Part shown: piece by piece, positions 27,145 through 36,225 of the stretch | How positions within the stretch are numbered: the first letter of the stretch is position 1 | Layout of the letters: the number at the start of each line of letters is the position of its first letter | The notes under the pieces: model-generated | Database searches by the model: none | What the model was told of the DNA's origin: nothing | Seen by the model: the letters and a program-made list of their open reading frames with translations, nothing else | Made by a program: the position numbers and the translations under genes | NCBI GenBank assembly: GCA_944326425.1 | Contig: CALVDX010000004.1 | Span: forward strand, 1-64,000 | Reading direction: 5' to 3' | DNA length: 64,000 bases | From: Candidatus Gastranaerophilales bacterium | Lineage (GTDB): Bacteria > Cyanobacteriota > Vampirovibrionia > Gastranaerophilales > Gastranaerophilaceae

Positions 27145-27229
27145 AACTATTCTCCAATTCCTGCAGGGTAAATATATAGAAATCTTTTTAATACCCCTGC
27201 CCACTAGATTTTATCCTAAATATAAATAA

Positions 27230-27258
27230 TTTACAAACATGGAAAAATATTGTACAAT
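27230..27258 (+). promoter_or_regulatory. Promoter of the 141-residue gene
   Basis: TTTACA, a 17-base spacer and TACAAT, about 40 bases before the ATG, which follows GAGGAGG. Confidence 0.65.
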
Positions 27259-27296
27259 AGCAATACTGAGACTTTAGATTGTTTTGAGGAGGTTGT

Positions 27297-27722
27297 ATGA
27301 CCGATACTAATGACAGAGACACAAGACGCTGGTATGACCGGGATCCTGTATTATCACAGGCTATGAGAACTTTAAAAGAGACTGATGACGAGTCTCAAAT
27401 TAAGATTGCGTTGAATTTAATTAAAATAATTACGGAACACAACCTTTCTGATAGTGAATTTTCTTCAGTAGATGAAATTATATCTGCGACAGAGGATGGT
27501 CTGAAACGTACAAAACACGAACGCTGGTACGATATTGATGCTACATTAAGAACGGCTATAGGCTTGCTTCAAAACTGTCCTGAAAATACACGTTCTATTA
27601 TTGCTAAAGAAATGGCGCAAATGGTGCTTGAAAGTTTTGATGATAACAGCGAAGAGGATATTGATGATGAAGATATGGAACTTGATGAAAGTTCTATAAT
27701 GGATGCACCGAATACGCTCTAA
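27297..27722 (+). CDS. Small acidic hypothetical protein with internal repeat
   Basis: A 141-residue protein of unknown function. Two halves repeat one pattern: RRWYDRDPVLSQAMRTL near 10-26 and ERWYDIDATLRTAIGLL near 76-92, each followed by a helix with regularly spaced isoleucine and leucine. The C-terminal ~25 residues are strongly acidic. No signal peptide or membrane segment. It has its own promoter and an excellent ribosome binding site, so it is likely well expressed. The 200 bases between its end and the next gene hold nothing that I recognise. Confidence 0.75.
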   Translation: MTDTNDRDTRRWYDRDPVLSQAMRTLKETDDESQIKIALNLIKIITEHNLSDSEFSSVDEIISATEDGLKRTKHERWYDIDATLRTAIGLLQNCPENTRSIIAKEMAQMVLESFDDNSEEDIDDEDMELDESSIMDAPNTL

Positions 27723-27929
27723 TCAGGTATTATAGGCATAATTATTTCGATAAATTTGAAACTTGTAACTAGCTTTTTTTTACAGCCTCTTGAAGAAACA
27801 ATATAAAGCTTCTTTTTCTCTTGCTCAGTACGAACGGCTCTATGTGGCTGAGTTTCAATGTCTTAACTATTCCACTGTCCGTTTGGTGTTAAACGTAACG
27901 TGTACTTGAGGCAATAGCTCCCGATAAAA

Positions 27930-28808
27930 TTATTCCCAATTCCCGTATTTTTCAATAATATAGTCACTTGAACTTTTATACGCTTCAAGTTCTATAAAAT
28001 TAGTGTTGTACAGAGGGGATGTAACGGGCGGATAGTTTTGAACTGCGTCAAGACATTTTGCAGCGTATTCTCCTTCAGGAGAGTGTTTTTTATATTTTAT
28101 TATATCCGGTCTGTCTGCCCAGAAGGATTTTTGATAATATCCATTTATTAGTTGATCAATAATATATTTAGGTGTGCCGTTATTTGGAGGAAAGTGCTGC
28201 CATGCTTTGATTATAGCCTTAGCCCCTAGGCCTTCTGTCTGCCTCATAATCATGTGCTGTTTTGCATGTACCAGTTCATGACGAAGCTTCATAAGAAAAA
28301 GTTTGCGCTGTTCTTCATCAGTCACCGGTTCAGCAACAAGTTCATCATACCCTTTAAGTACCGCATTTTTAGGATTTTTAACAACAAGTCCTGCGAGAAC
28401 CTTATCAATAAAGAGCGGTGTCATGGTTTTAGGGTCTACAAGAAGTTCTTTTTGACCGTCTTTAACCCCCATAAGTTTATAATCTGAGGTCAAAATATCC
28501 TGAATATTCAGGTTTATTCTATTGCTATGAAATGTATACCCTCCGCCTTTTTCTCCGGGCTTTCCTGTTTCAAATACAAGCTGTGGCGGATAATCAAGCT
28601 CCAATTCTTTGCACATCTCTGCATAAATATCATTAAGTTCCCCATACGGAAATAACTTGTCAATGCGTTCAAGGTATCTGGCAGAGTTGTCTGTTTTTAC
28701 AAAGGTATCAGGCGTGCTCTGTTTTGCCGAAAGGGGTTGATTGTCGCTGTTTATATTAGCCGGACGTATAAATCTTACACCTGTATTTGGATTAAAACTA
28801 ATTCCCAT
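27930..28808 (-). CDS. Putative metallopeptidase-like protein (HExxH) with N-terminal F-tag
   Basis: A 292-residue protein. The N-terminus MGISFNPNTGVRF carries the tag-like phenylalanine motif, followed by a flexible region to ~40. HELVH at 177-181 in the helix MKLRHELVHAKQHM is a zincin motif, and FIELEAYKSSSDYI near the C-terminus could supply the third ligand. No signal peptide is evident, so either it acts inside or is exported another way. The chosen ATG has no clear ribosome binding site; the frame stays open upstream through a C7 tract to a TTG. Function inferred only from the motif. Confidence 0.65.
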   Translation of the reverse strand: MGISFNPNTGVRFIRPANINSDNQPLSAKQSTPDTFVKTDNSARYLERIDKLFPYGELNDIYAEMCKELELDYPPQLVFETGKPGEKGGGYTFHSNRINLNIQDILTSDYKLMGVKDGQKELLVDPKTMTPLFIDKVLAGLVVKNPKNAVLKGYDELVAEPVTDEEQRKLFLMKLRHELVHAKQHMIMRQTEGLGAKAIIKAWQHFPPNNGTPKYIIDQLINGYYQKSFWADRPDIIKYKKHSPEGEYAAKCLDAVQNYPPVTSPLYNTNFIELEAYKSSSDYIIEKYGNWE

Positions 28809-28906
28809 AATATAATAAAGTATTTTTATGAGGAAAAATTGCCCGGGTAAAGGGGTAAATATATTAGGGGGGGATGACAATATTACATAACCAATTTACC
28901 TTCCCC

Positions 28907-30190
28907 TTATAGCCCGAATTTTTTTAACAGGTTTTGGAAAAAGTATGTTATATCTCCTGCGTGTTCTGTTTTTTCTTTAAACTTATCAAGATTAAGTGCT
29001 ACGTACTGATTTTTAGGGTCAATTTCTTTGAGACGTTCCATGTATTCTATTGCCCCTTCGTAATCTCCGATATAGTCTCTAAACCTTGCAAGTTTTTCAA
29101 GAGCCGTTTTATTCTTTGGTTCAAGTGACAGCAACTCTTCAAAAAACTCGCTTGCTTTGTTTTTGTCACCGACTTCTTCATTGAGAAATGCAAGGGCTTC
29201 AACTACCTGAATATTTTTGTCGTTTATCTGATAAGCGTTTAAATATTCATTTATTGCAACTTCTTTGTCTCCTCTTGCAAGATTGTATTTTGCCCAGTTA
29301 ACGTGTTCCTGAAAATAGTTTTCTTTCTTCTCATAAATAAGTGCTCTCATCTGGTATACAAGGGGAGAATTATAATTTAGTTTTTCATATTCATTAACTG
29401 CTTCAAGCGCTTCATCCAACATATCTTTTTGAAAATAATATTGTGCAAGAAGTGCAAAATATTGCGGTGTGTTTTTAGCTTTTTCATCAAGTGATTGCAG
29501 TAATTCAAATGCTTTTTCGTTTTCTTCCATGTCCATGTAAGCTCTTATTTTTGTTAACGTGTCTTTGGTTATTTCAAGAGCTTTATCAGGCATGGAGGCT
29601 TTTATATAGTATCCGGCAAGTGGTTCATCAGCCCCTTCAATCCCTTTTGCACGGGCTTTTTCCAACGTATCAATAGCACCTGAAAGGTAATCTGTTTTTA
29701 TATAAAGGCTTGCAAGTTTCAGATAGGTGTAAATATCATCCGCGCCATGGTCAATAACCTGAATATATTCATCAATTGCTTTGTCAGTTTTTTCAATTTG
29801 TTCATAAATGCTGCCTAATACTAATCTTGCTGTTATGATTTTATCTTCATCGCCGCCTGCCGCATCGACAGCTTTTTTATAATCATTTAATGCGTAAGTA
29901 TAATGTCCTTGTAAGATATTGAGGTTCCCTCTGTACACATAATATTTAAACCTGTCAGTATGTTCATAAATACTCATTAATTGTTCATGAGCCATTGTGT
30001 TTGTTTTATCAAGTGTAATAATTTTTGTGTAGTAAGAAATTGCATCCTCTGTCTTATCAAGCATTAGTGCCAAATGACCGAGGTGTGACAATAAATCAAC
30101 ATTATTTGCGTTGTGTGACAGCTGCTTTTTATATTCTAAATAAGCTTCGGCATATTTTTCTTCTTCTTCGTATTGTTCTGCGATACCCAT
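28907..30190 (-). CDS. Tetratricopeptide-repeat protein
   Basis: A 427-residue protein built almost entirely of TPR units, about ten to eleven, with the usual W/L-G-Y-A-P spacing (for example YAEAYLEYKKQLSHNANN, EDAISYYTKIITLDKTN, GAIEYMERLKEIDPKNQ). TPRs form protein-binding superhelices, so it is probably an assembly or adaptor factor. No signal peptide or membrane helix, so cytoplasmic. The ATG follows GGGAGA. Thirteen bases separate it from pth upstream, so both are likely in one transcript. Confidence 0.85.
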   Translation of the reverse strand: MGIAEQYEEEEKYAEAYLEYKKQLSHNANNVDLLSHLGHLALMLDKTEDAISYYTKIITLDKTNTMAHEQLMSIYEHTDRFKYYVYRGNLNILQGHYTYALNDYKKAVDAAGGDEDKIITARLVLGSIYEQIEKTDKAIDEYIQVIDHGADDIYTYLKLASLYIKTDYLSGAIDTLEKARAKGIEGADEPLAGYYIKASMPDKALEITKDTLTKIRAYMDMEENEKAFELLQSLDEKAKNTPQYFALLAQYYFQKDMLDEALEAVNEYEKLNYNSPLVYQMRALIYEKKENYFQEHVNWAKYNLARGDKEVAINEYLNAYQINDKNIQVVEALAFLNEEVGDKNKASEFFEELLSLEPKNKTALEKLARFRDYIGDYEGAIEYMERLKEIDPKNQYVALNLDKFKEKTEHAGDITYFFQNLLKKFGL

Positions 30191-30202
30191 ATATTCTCCC
30201 GT

Positions 30203-30760
30203 TTAATTGTATAAATTTTGTGTTTTAGAAATTCCGTTCTTAAAATAATAATCAATGGATTCCACGGATTTGTCAAGTACCGGTTTAAGCCGTTTTAGTT
30301 CATCTTCGGTAAATCTTTGTAAAACATACACTTCTGACGGCAGATTAGGCTGCGGTCCTATACCTATTTTAAGGCGTGCAAAATCTTTTGTTCCAAGGCT
30401 TTTGATTATTGACTTAATCCCGTTGTGTCCTCCGTCGCTTCCGTTAGCGCGGTAGCGGATTATACCGGTATCCAGAGATATGTCATCATAAATTATAAGA
30501 ATATCGCTTACCGGTATTTTATAATAGTTCATAACCAGCTGAACGGCTTCTCCTGACAAGTTCATAAATGTTGTGGGTTTTATTACTATGTAATCTTCTT
30601 CCCGGGTCTTAATGCTTGCAATAAACGAGCGCAGTTTGGGAACTTCTTTAAAGTCTGCAGAATTATCAAGTACAAATTTATCAACTACCATAAAACCGGC
30701 ATTGTGTCTTGTAAAAATATAATTGCTGCCTATATTCCCTAATCCTGCTACTAGTTTCAT
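30203..30760 (-). CDS. pth: Peptidyl-tRNA hydrolase
   Basis: Releases tRNA from peptidyl-tRNA that drops off the ribosome. The 185-residue protein has the family residues: GLGNIG at the start with the conserved asparagine, FTRHNAGF with the catalytic histidine, MNLSGEAV, YDDISLDTG with the catalytic aspartate, and GGHNGIKSI. The length matches the family. The ATG follows AAGGAC. It is transcribed with the TPR gene. No anomalies. Confidence 0.96.
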   Translation of the reverse strand: MKLVAGLGNIGSNYIFTRHNAGFMVVDKFVLDNSADFKEVPKLRSFIASIKTREEDYIVIKPTTFMNLSGEAVQLVMNYYKIPVSDILIIYDDISLDTGIIRYRANGSDGGHNGIKSIIKSLGTKDFARLKIGIGPQPNLPSEVYVLQRFTEDELKRLKPVLDKSVESIDYYFKNGISKTQNLYN

Positions 30761-30878
30761 TTTGTTTCGTCCTTATACATATAATTTTACTACAAATAAA
30801 TATTACCGCATTGGCTCTCCGGGTTGTGATTATAAAAAAAGCTGAATAATTTTATTTTATAGCAGGAGAGGTTAAAAA

Positions 30879-31430
30879 ATGAAAGAAATTACTAAACAAA
30901 AAAGTTCACATAAAGTAGCTAAATTTTTAGAGGAAAAATCTCTGCATAAAAAGGATTTTGCAGAAATGATAGGGGTAACTCTATCGTACGTTTATAATTT
31001 GATAGATGAAACTATTCCGTTTTCAACTAGAAGTACAACCCTTGAAAGAATTGCGACTGTAATGGATGTCGCTCCTGAGGAATTTATAGAGTATAAAATT
31101 CCGCAGGAGCCTATACTTGTTGATGAAACAACAGAGTTTTTAAGAAATGCCATAAAAGAAAAGAAAATGGATACAGTTACATTTCTGAAATCTTTTCCTC
31201 GTAAAAAGAGAATTCAGGTTGTAGATATCTTGCGGGGGGCGCATCCTATTCCAATAGACTATAAAGAGCTTAAATTAATAGGAACAACTTTAGGGCTTGA
31301 TGATGAAGATATTTATAATCTGTGGGAAAAGCGGCTTAAGCAGGTACTTGAAAGTTCCGGCATGAATATATATTCAAACGCGGAACTTATCAATGCAATG
31401 TTTAGCTGTGCTAAAAAATATTTATTATAA
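30879..31430 (+). CDS. XRE-like helix-turn-helix protein
   Basis: A 183-residue protein whose first ~75 residues form a Cro/C1-type helix-turn-helix (HKKDFAEMIGVTLSYVYNLI, then RIATVMDVAPEEF). The C-terminal ~100 residues repeat a similar helical layout (MDTVTFLKSFPRKKRIQ, LIGTTLGLDDEDIYNLWEK) and may be a second, degenerate DNA- or protein-binding domain. It probably acts as a cytoplasmic transcription regulator. The ATG follows AGGAGAGG. Its end overlaps the convergent secreted-protein gene by six bases. Confidence 0.75.
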   Translation: MKEITKQKSSHKVAKFLEEKSLHKKDFAEMIGVTLSYVYNLIDETIPFSTRSTTLERIATVMDVAPEEFIEYKIPQEPILVDETTEFLRNAIKEKKMDTVTFLKSFPRKKRIQVVDILRGAHPIPIDYKELKLIGTTLGLDDEDIYNLWEKRLKQVLESSGMNIYSNAELINAMFSCAKKYLL

Positions 31431-31742
31431 ATCATGAACCTGCGGGGTGAACTTGATATCGTGGTGATATCTGCCATTATCTTCCAATGCGGGATCAAGA
31501 TAAATAAATACATTACGTATCGCTTTAACAACAGGCTTGTTGTAATAAGGTTTATCTTCAATATTAACTGCAGGAACTCCGTTAGAGCGTGATTGGAAAG
31601 TAAGTATATCCGCTGCTGCCGTAATTGAGTAACCGTTGTTCATAACGTAATTCGGATCAATCATTTCGTCAGGAGTAACTTCTGCTTTTACAAAGCCTGA
31701 ACCTAATAACGCAAAAACTGCTAATAATACAAATTTTTTCAT
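31425..31742 (-). CDS. Small secreted hypothetical protein
   Basis: A 105-residue protein with a clear signal peptide (MKKFVLLAVFALLGSGFVKA, cut before EVTPDE). The mature part is short, polar and rich in asparagine, tyrosine and proline; no cysteine, lipobox or known motif. I choose the ATG giving MKKF; another ATG lies nine bases upstream. It follows ispG by 31 bases on the same strand and may be cotranscribed. Periplasmic or outer-surface location is expected. Function unknown. Confidence 0.7.
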   Translation of the reverse strand: MKKFVLLAVFALLGSGFVKAEVTPDEMIDPNYVMNNGYSITAAADILTFQSRSNGVPAVNIEDKPYYNKPVVKAIRNVFIYLDPALEDNGRYHHDIKFTPQVHDL

Positions 31743-31773
31743 AACACCCATTCTATTTTTCAAAAACTATCTC

Positions 31774-32829
31774 TCACTTATATGTTTCCATTATAATATT
31801 TTCTAACGTATTAATCAAGTCTTTTTCATCTACGCGGGCAATAATTTCTCCTTTACGGAAAATGTATCCTTCACCTATTGCACCGGCAATGCCAAAATCC
31901 GCGTGTCTGGCTTCTCCGGGGCCATTTACCGGACAGCCCATAACAGCTATTGTAATAGGAGCTTTAATGTCCTTAAATCGTTCTTCCACCTGCTTTGCAA
32001 GTGATATTAAATCAATTTGTGTTCTGCCGCAGGTCGGGCAGGAAATGAAGTTAACTCCGCGTTGTCTCAATCCCAGTGATTTTAATATTCCCCACCCCGC
32101 GTCTACTTCTTCCGGAGGATTTTCTGTAAGAGAAACCCGTATAGTGTCGCCTATCCCGTCAAAAAGCAGCGACCCCAGTCCTATTGAGGATTTTATAAGT
32201 CCGGATTTAAGCGTTCCCGCCTCTGTAACGCCAAGGTGAAGCGGATAGCTGCACTTTTGAGCCATAAGCCTGTAAGCTCTTATTGTTGTCGGGACATCAG
32301 AGGATTTAAGAGATATTTTTATAAGGTCAAAATCCATGTCTTCCAGAATTTTTATATGGCCCAGTGCACTTTTAACCATTTTCTCTTCAAGCGGTATATC
32401 AAGTTCTCCGAGAGCTTTTTCTAAAGACCCGCCGTTAATCCCTATTCTGATTGGAATTTTATTAATTTTAGCAAGCTTAACAACTTTTTCGACGTTTTCT
32501 CGTTTACCAATGTTTCCCGGGTTTATTCTCAAGGCTGAAATACCCTGTTCAATGCATTGTATGGCAAGTCTGTAATCAAAGTGTATATCAGCGATAACAG
32601 GAATTTTACTTTTTTTGACTATTTCTCCGATGCAGCCGGCTGCATCTTTATTAAGAACGGCCAGACGTATAAGTTCACATCCGTGTTCTGTTAGTTCGTC
32701 AATTTGTTTTAAGGTGGCCTTAACGTCTCTTGTATCTGTATTGCACATGGATTGTACAGAGATTGGTGCATCAGAGCCGATTTTTACGTTTCCTATCGTT
32801 AATTGTTTTGTTTTTCGTCTTTTTATCAT
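31774..32829 (-). CDS. ispG: (E)-4-hydroxy-3-methylbut-2-enyl-diphosphate synthase IspG
   Basis: The penultimate enzyme of the MEP isoprenoid pathway, a [4Fe-4S] protein that converts MEcPP to HMBPP. The 351-residue sequence opens with the signature VKIGSDAPISVQSMCNTDT, continues through the TIM-barrel with IPVIADIHFD and INPGNIG, and ends with the cluster ligands SCPTCGRT and MGCPVNGPGEA. This is the short bacterial form. No ribosome binding site is visible; TATAAT stands six bases before the ATG, so the message may be leaderless. Confidence 0.96.
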   Translation of the reverse strand: MIKRRKTKQLTIGNVKIGSDAPISVQSMCNTDTRDVKATLKQIDELTEHGCELIRLAVLNKDAAGCIGEIVKKSKIPVIADIHFDYRLAIQCIEQGISALRINPGNIGKRENVEKVVKLAKINKIPIRIGINGGSLEKALGELDIPLEEKMVKSALGHIKILEDMDFDLIKISLKSSDVPTTIRAYRLMAQKCSYPLHLGVTEAGTLKSGLIKSSIGLGSLLFDGIGDTIRVSLTENPPEEVDAGWGILKSLGLRQRGVNFISCPTCGRTQIDLISLAKQVEERFKDIKAPITIAVMGCPVNGPGEARHADFGIAGAIGEGYIFRKGEIIARVDEKDLINTLENIIMETYK

Positions 32830-32867
32830 ATAATTATTATATTACAAAATAAAAGAGAGATTGAAAT

Positions 32868-33611
32868 ATGAAACTTGCTGTTATATCAGATATCCACGGA
32901 AATATGCAGGCGCTTAAGGCGGTTATTAAGCATATAAAGCTTAATAAGTGTGATAAAGTTATTGGGTTAGGGGATTATGCAATGGCGGGACCGCAGCCTG
33001 TTGAAACAGTTGACTGGTTTATTAATGCTAAGGAAGAGCAGGAGTTTATTTTAATTCAGGGAAATACTGATAAATTGATTGCAGAGTATGATGAAGGTAT
33101 TTATGATGCTCTGAAAGCAAAATATCCGGTTATGGCAAACGCCTTAAAAAATGATGTTGAACTTTTAAACTGGAGGCAAAAAGATTTTTTAAGATCTCTT
33201 CCAAACCAGTTAAATCTTCAGTTTGAAGGCCTGAAGCTTTTGTTGGTGCACGGATCGCCAAGAAAAAATAATGAAGATATTCTTCCGGATACACCGCTTG
33301 ACAAGTTAGAAGAAATGATAAAAGATACGGATGCAGATATTATTTTATGCGGGCATACGCATATTCCATGCGGTTTTCAGACTGTTTCTAAAAAAACGGT
33401 TATTAATGCCGGATCAGTCGGACGGCCGTTTACAGAAAAGCCGCAGGCCTGTTATCTTGCTCTTACATTGGAAAACGGAAAATTTTTGATACAGCACCAT
33501 TTTGTAAACTATGATAATGAAAAGGCGGCAGAGATAATGTGCACAAGAAGCTTTGAAGGGGCAGAAAGTATTGCAGAGATACTTTTACACCCGGACAAAA
33601 GGCATGTTTAG
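32868..33611 (+). CDS. Metallophosphoesterase (YfcE/MJ0936-like)
   Basis: A 247-residue calcineurin-like phosphoesterase. The metal ligands are all present: SDIHGN at 7-12, GLGDYAMAG, IQGNTD, LLVHGSP and CGHTHIPCG. Such enzymes hydrolyse phosphodiesters or nucleotides using two metal ions; the substrate cannot be named. GDYAMAGPQP and the inserted FINAKEEQEF segment resemble the family form around 240 residues. No signal peptide, so cytoplasmic. An AGAGAG ribosome binding site precedes the ATG. It converges on the following gene with a four-base overlap. Confidence 0.9.
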   Translation: MKLAVISDIHGNMQALKAVIKHIKLNKCDKVIGLGDYAMAGPQPVETVDWFINAKEEQEFILIQGNTDKLIAEYDEGIYDALKAKYPVMANALKNDVELLNWRQKDFLRSLPNQLNLQFEGLKLLLVHGSPRKNNEDILPDTPLDKLEEMIKDTDADIILCGHTHIPCGFQTVSKKTVINAGSVGRPFTEKPQACYLALTLENGKFLIQHHFVNYDNEKAAEIMCTRSFEGAESIAEILLHPDKRHV

Positions 33612-34600
33612 TATTTAGATGGTGTTTGGGTTGATTGAATTTTCCCGCGTTCTTTATAAAGTACTTCAAAGTTATACTGAGAACGTTTATAGTTAGCAAT
33701 AGTTGCTTCCATACACTTATTAACAAGGGTGTATAAAAGCGGTATACAGACAACAAAAGTAATTATGCCGATAAGTAAATGAGCAATAAGTTTTTTCCTT
33801 CTTGCTTCTTCACGTTTTGCTATTCTTATGTCATCTTGTTCCCGCAATATACTGTTAATAATATCTTTGCGTTCCTGAATAGATAAGGACGATATATAAT
33901 CGACATTTTCTTCATCTATATAGATAACAAATTTTTTGTATCTTTTATCCCCTTCAAGATAATCTAAGGTCTGCATGTATTCTGCATCAAAGTTGTTAAC
34001 AGGATACTCACAGATTTGTTCTGTTACAATGGTTTTTTCGTTTTCCTGATTAATAGTTGCTTCTTCTGCCAGTTCTTCATTAGCTTCTATGTTGTTAATA
34101 CTTTCTTCGCTTTCATCAGGCTGTTCGATTTCATTAATTTCGTCTTCAATCTCTTCTTCGCTTACAGTATTTTCAGGAAGTTCATTGTTTTCTTCTTTAG
34201 ACCCCATTTCCGCGGTTATCCGGCTTGTAAGCTGTTCTAACAAATCAAGAGATACTTCGTTGTTACTCATATCCATAAATTCATTAACATCTAAGGAATC
34301 CTCTTTGCTGTTGGCGGCTGCTGATTGTTTTCTGGGAGTGCTGCCTTTTAATAACGGCGGAATAATCGTAGTTGTTGATGCTTCTTCTGTTGAAGTATCA
34401 TTAGCATTATTTCCGGTTTTTGAAGCTTCGGTATCTTCCTGTTCTCCTTCTTCTTTTTCAGATTTTGCAGAAGTTTGTTTTTGCCCGCTGCCGGAAATTT
34501 GTGTCATGACATTAGTAATTTGACGTTGAATCAGCCGGATATCAACATCATCATTATCAATTGCGTATGACTCTCTCTTTTCGGGTTCGCTGTTTTGCAC
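33608..34600 (-). CDS. Acidic single-pass membrane protein, hypothetical
   Basis: A 330-residue protein. The first ~195 residues are highly acidic and probably disordered (repeated runs of Glu, Ser, Asn and Thr). Residues ~205-265 form a compact domain (YMQTLDYLEGDKRYKKFVIY, SIQERKDIINSILREQDDI). One membrane segment, LLIGIITFVVCIPLLYTLV, lies near 272-290, followed by a ~40-residue polar tail. The start is GTG after GGAAG. The arrangement suggests a cytoplasmic acidic arm anchored in the membrane. No known family was recognised. Confidence 0.75.
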   Translation of the reverse strand: MQNSEPEKRESYAIDNDDVDIRLIQRQITNVMTQISGSGQKQTSAKSEKEEGEQEDTEASKTGNNANDTSTEEASTTTIIPPLLKGSTPRKQSAAANSKEDSLDVNEFMDMSNNEVSLDLLEQLTSRITAEMGSKEENNELPENTVSEEEIEDEINEIEQPDESEESINNIEANEELAEEATINQENEKTIVTEQICEYPVNNFDAEYMQTLDYLEGDKRYKKFVIYIDEENVDYISSLSIQERKDIINSILREQDDIRIAKREEARRKKLIAHLLIGIITFVVCIPLLYTLVNKCMEATIANYKRSQYNFEVLYKERGKIQSTQTPSKY

Positions 34601-34668
34601 TAAAAAACTTCCATATAATAATTTTGTTTGTTATAAAATAATTATATAGTATATTTATATTTTAGGCA

Positions 34669-35688
34669 ATGATGATGGAAATTTCTAGAGAGACACTTAT
34701 TGAGAATATTAAAGCACTGAATACAAAAAGTGTGCTGGTAGCTGGCGATTTAGCTCTGGATGAAATGATTTACGGAGATACTGAAAGAATTTCAAGGGAA
34801 GCACCCGTACTTATATTAAGACATTCTTATACAAAGTATATTTTGGGAGGGGCCTCAAACGCTGCAAATAATGCAGCTTCTATAAATGAAGGAAAAGTTA
34901 GTGTTATAGGGGTTGTTGGCGATGATTATCATGCAGAAGATATCAAAAAAGCTTTTGCAGATGCCGGTATAAGCTGTAAATATCTGGTTGAAGCAAAAGG
35001 ACGCAAAACCATTACCAAAACCAGAATTTCAGGCTCATGTTCCCATTCAATTACACAGCAGATTGTAAGAATTGATTCTCAGACTGATGAACCGCTTCCT
35101 GAGGATATAGAAAAACAAATTATTAGAAATTTAGAGGAAGCTGTTCCTGAACATGATGTGTTAATACTATCTGATTATCACATAGGAACACTTACACAAA
35201 AGGTTATTAATACTGCAATAAAGATTGCAAACCGACATAAAAAAATTATTGTAGTTGATGCTCAAAAAGATTTGGACAATTATAAGAATATTACGTCGAT
35301 GACGCCAAACCTCCCTGATACGCAAAAGTATATAGGCAGAAAAATAGAGACAAGAGAGGATTTTATAATTGCCGGCAAGTATTTGATTTCGGATAGCAAA
35401 GCGAAATTTGTTTTAATAACCTGCGGCGGTGACGGTATGATGTTAATTACTCCTAAGGAAAACTATCATATCCCTGTATTTAATAAATCAAAAGTGTTTG
35501 ATGTAACAGGCGCCGGTGATACGGTGACGGCTGTGTATGCTCTGGCTCTGGCTGCAGGGGCGGAACCGGTTTATGCTGCAATTATAGGCAATATAGCGGC
35601 AGGAATTGTAGTAAAAGAATTCGGGTGTGCTACAACTAATATCAATTCAATTATTAAGAGTATACCGGCGAAGATTAATATTGAATAA
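34669..35688 (+). CDS. D-glycero-beta-D-manno-heptose-7-phosphate kinase-like (PfkB family)
   Basis: A 339-residue PfkB sugar kinase closest to the kinase half of HldE/RfaE: VLVAGDLALDEMIYGDTERISREAP at the start, ILGGASNAANNAASINEGKVSVIGVVGDD, then the catalytic DVTGAGDTV near the C-terminus. In lipopolysaccharide synthesis this kinase phosphorylates heptose 7-phosphate. The nucleotidyltransferase half found in Escherichia coli HldE is absent, as in stand-alone HldA enzymes. It heads a set with a DUF4330-like gene and an O-antigen ligase, which supports a role in cell-surface glycan synthesis. Three successive ATGs make the exact start uncertain by six bases. Confidence 0.85.
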   Translation: MMMEISRETLIENIKALNTKSVLVAGDLALDEMIYGDTERISREAPVLILRHSYTKYILGGASNAANNAASINEGKVSVIGVVGDDYHAEDIKKAFADAGISCKYLVEAKGRKTITKTRISGSCSHSITQQIVRIDSQTDEPLPEDIEKQIIRNLEEAVPEHDVLILSDYHIGTLTQKVINTAIKIANRHKKIIVVDAQKDLDNYKNITSMTPNLPDTQKYIGRKIETREDFIIAGKYLISDSKAKFVLITCGGDGMMLITPKENYHIPVFNKSKVFDVTGAGDTVTAVYALALAAGAEPVYAAIIGNIAAGIVVKEFGCATTNINSIIKSIPAKINIE

Positions 35689-35703
35689 TACGGAGAAGCA
35701 ATA

Positions 35704-36219
35704 ATGGAAAAAATTAAAAAAATAATAAAAAAGATAAGTCTGGTAGATGTGATTATTCTTTTAACAATTATTATCGCACTGCTTATCGGTTATATTACAT
35801 TTAAGCAAATACGACAAACTTCTGATAAACAAATCATTTCTTCATCAGAAGTTATATTTCATGTATTTATACGCGGGGTATCTTATACGGGGCCGGAGTT
35901 CCCTGTTAAGCGTGGAGATAAAACTTTTATAACTATCAGAAATGTTCCTTATACAGAACTTGATGTACAGGATGTATTATTACAGCCCAGAAAAACTGCA
36001 GTGTATGACGGTAAAACAGTTTTGACAATTGATGATCCTGCATATCCAAACCTGTATGATCTCGTAGTAATAATTAAAGATAGTGCCAAAATCACAAAAG
36101 ATGGTGCGGTCGTCGGCGGAAATAAACTTAAATCAGGTTTGCCGGTTACTCTTGAAGGCAGTTCTTATAAGTTTAACGGTACTGTGTCAGACGTAGTTAT
36201 CCAAAACCCTGGGGAATAG
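35704..36219 (+). CDS. DUF4330-like membrane-anchored protein
   Basis: A 171-residue protein with a basic N-terminus and one membrane helix (VDVIILLTIIIALLIGYITF, residues ~14-33), then a beta-rich outer domain (VIFHVFIRGVSYTGPEFPVKR.. and VVIIKDSAKITKDGAVVGGNK). This resembles DUF4330, which is common in cyanobacteria; function unknown. It is followed after six bases by the O-antigen ligase gene and preceded by the heptose kinase, so it probably helps assemble or export surface polysaccharide. Family assignment is from memory of the pattern. Confidence 0.7.
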   Translation: MEKIKKIIKKISLVDVIILLTIIIALLIGYITFKQIRQTSDKQIISSSEVIFHVFIRGVSYTGPEFPVKRGDKTFITIRNVPYTELDVQDVLLQPRKTAVYDGKTVLTIDDPAYPNLYDLVVIIKDSAKITKDGAVVGGNKLKSGLPVTLEGSSYKFNGTVSDVVIQNPGE

Positions 36220-36225
36220 TTCCGG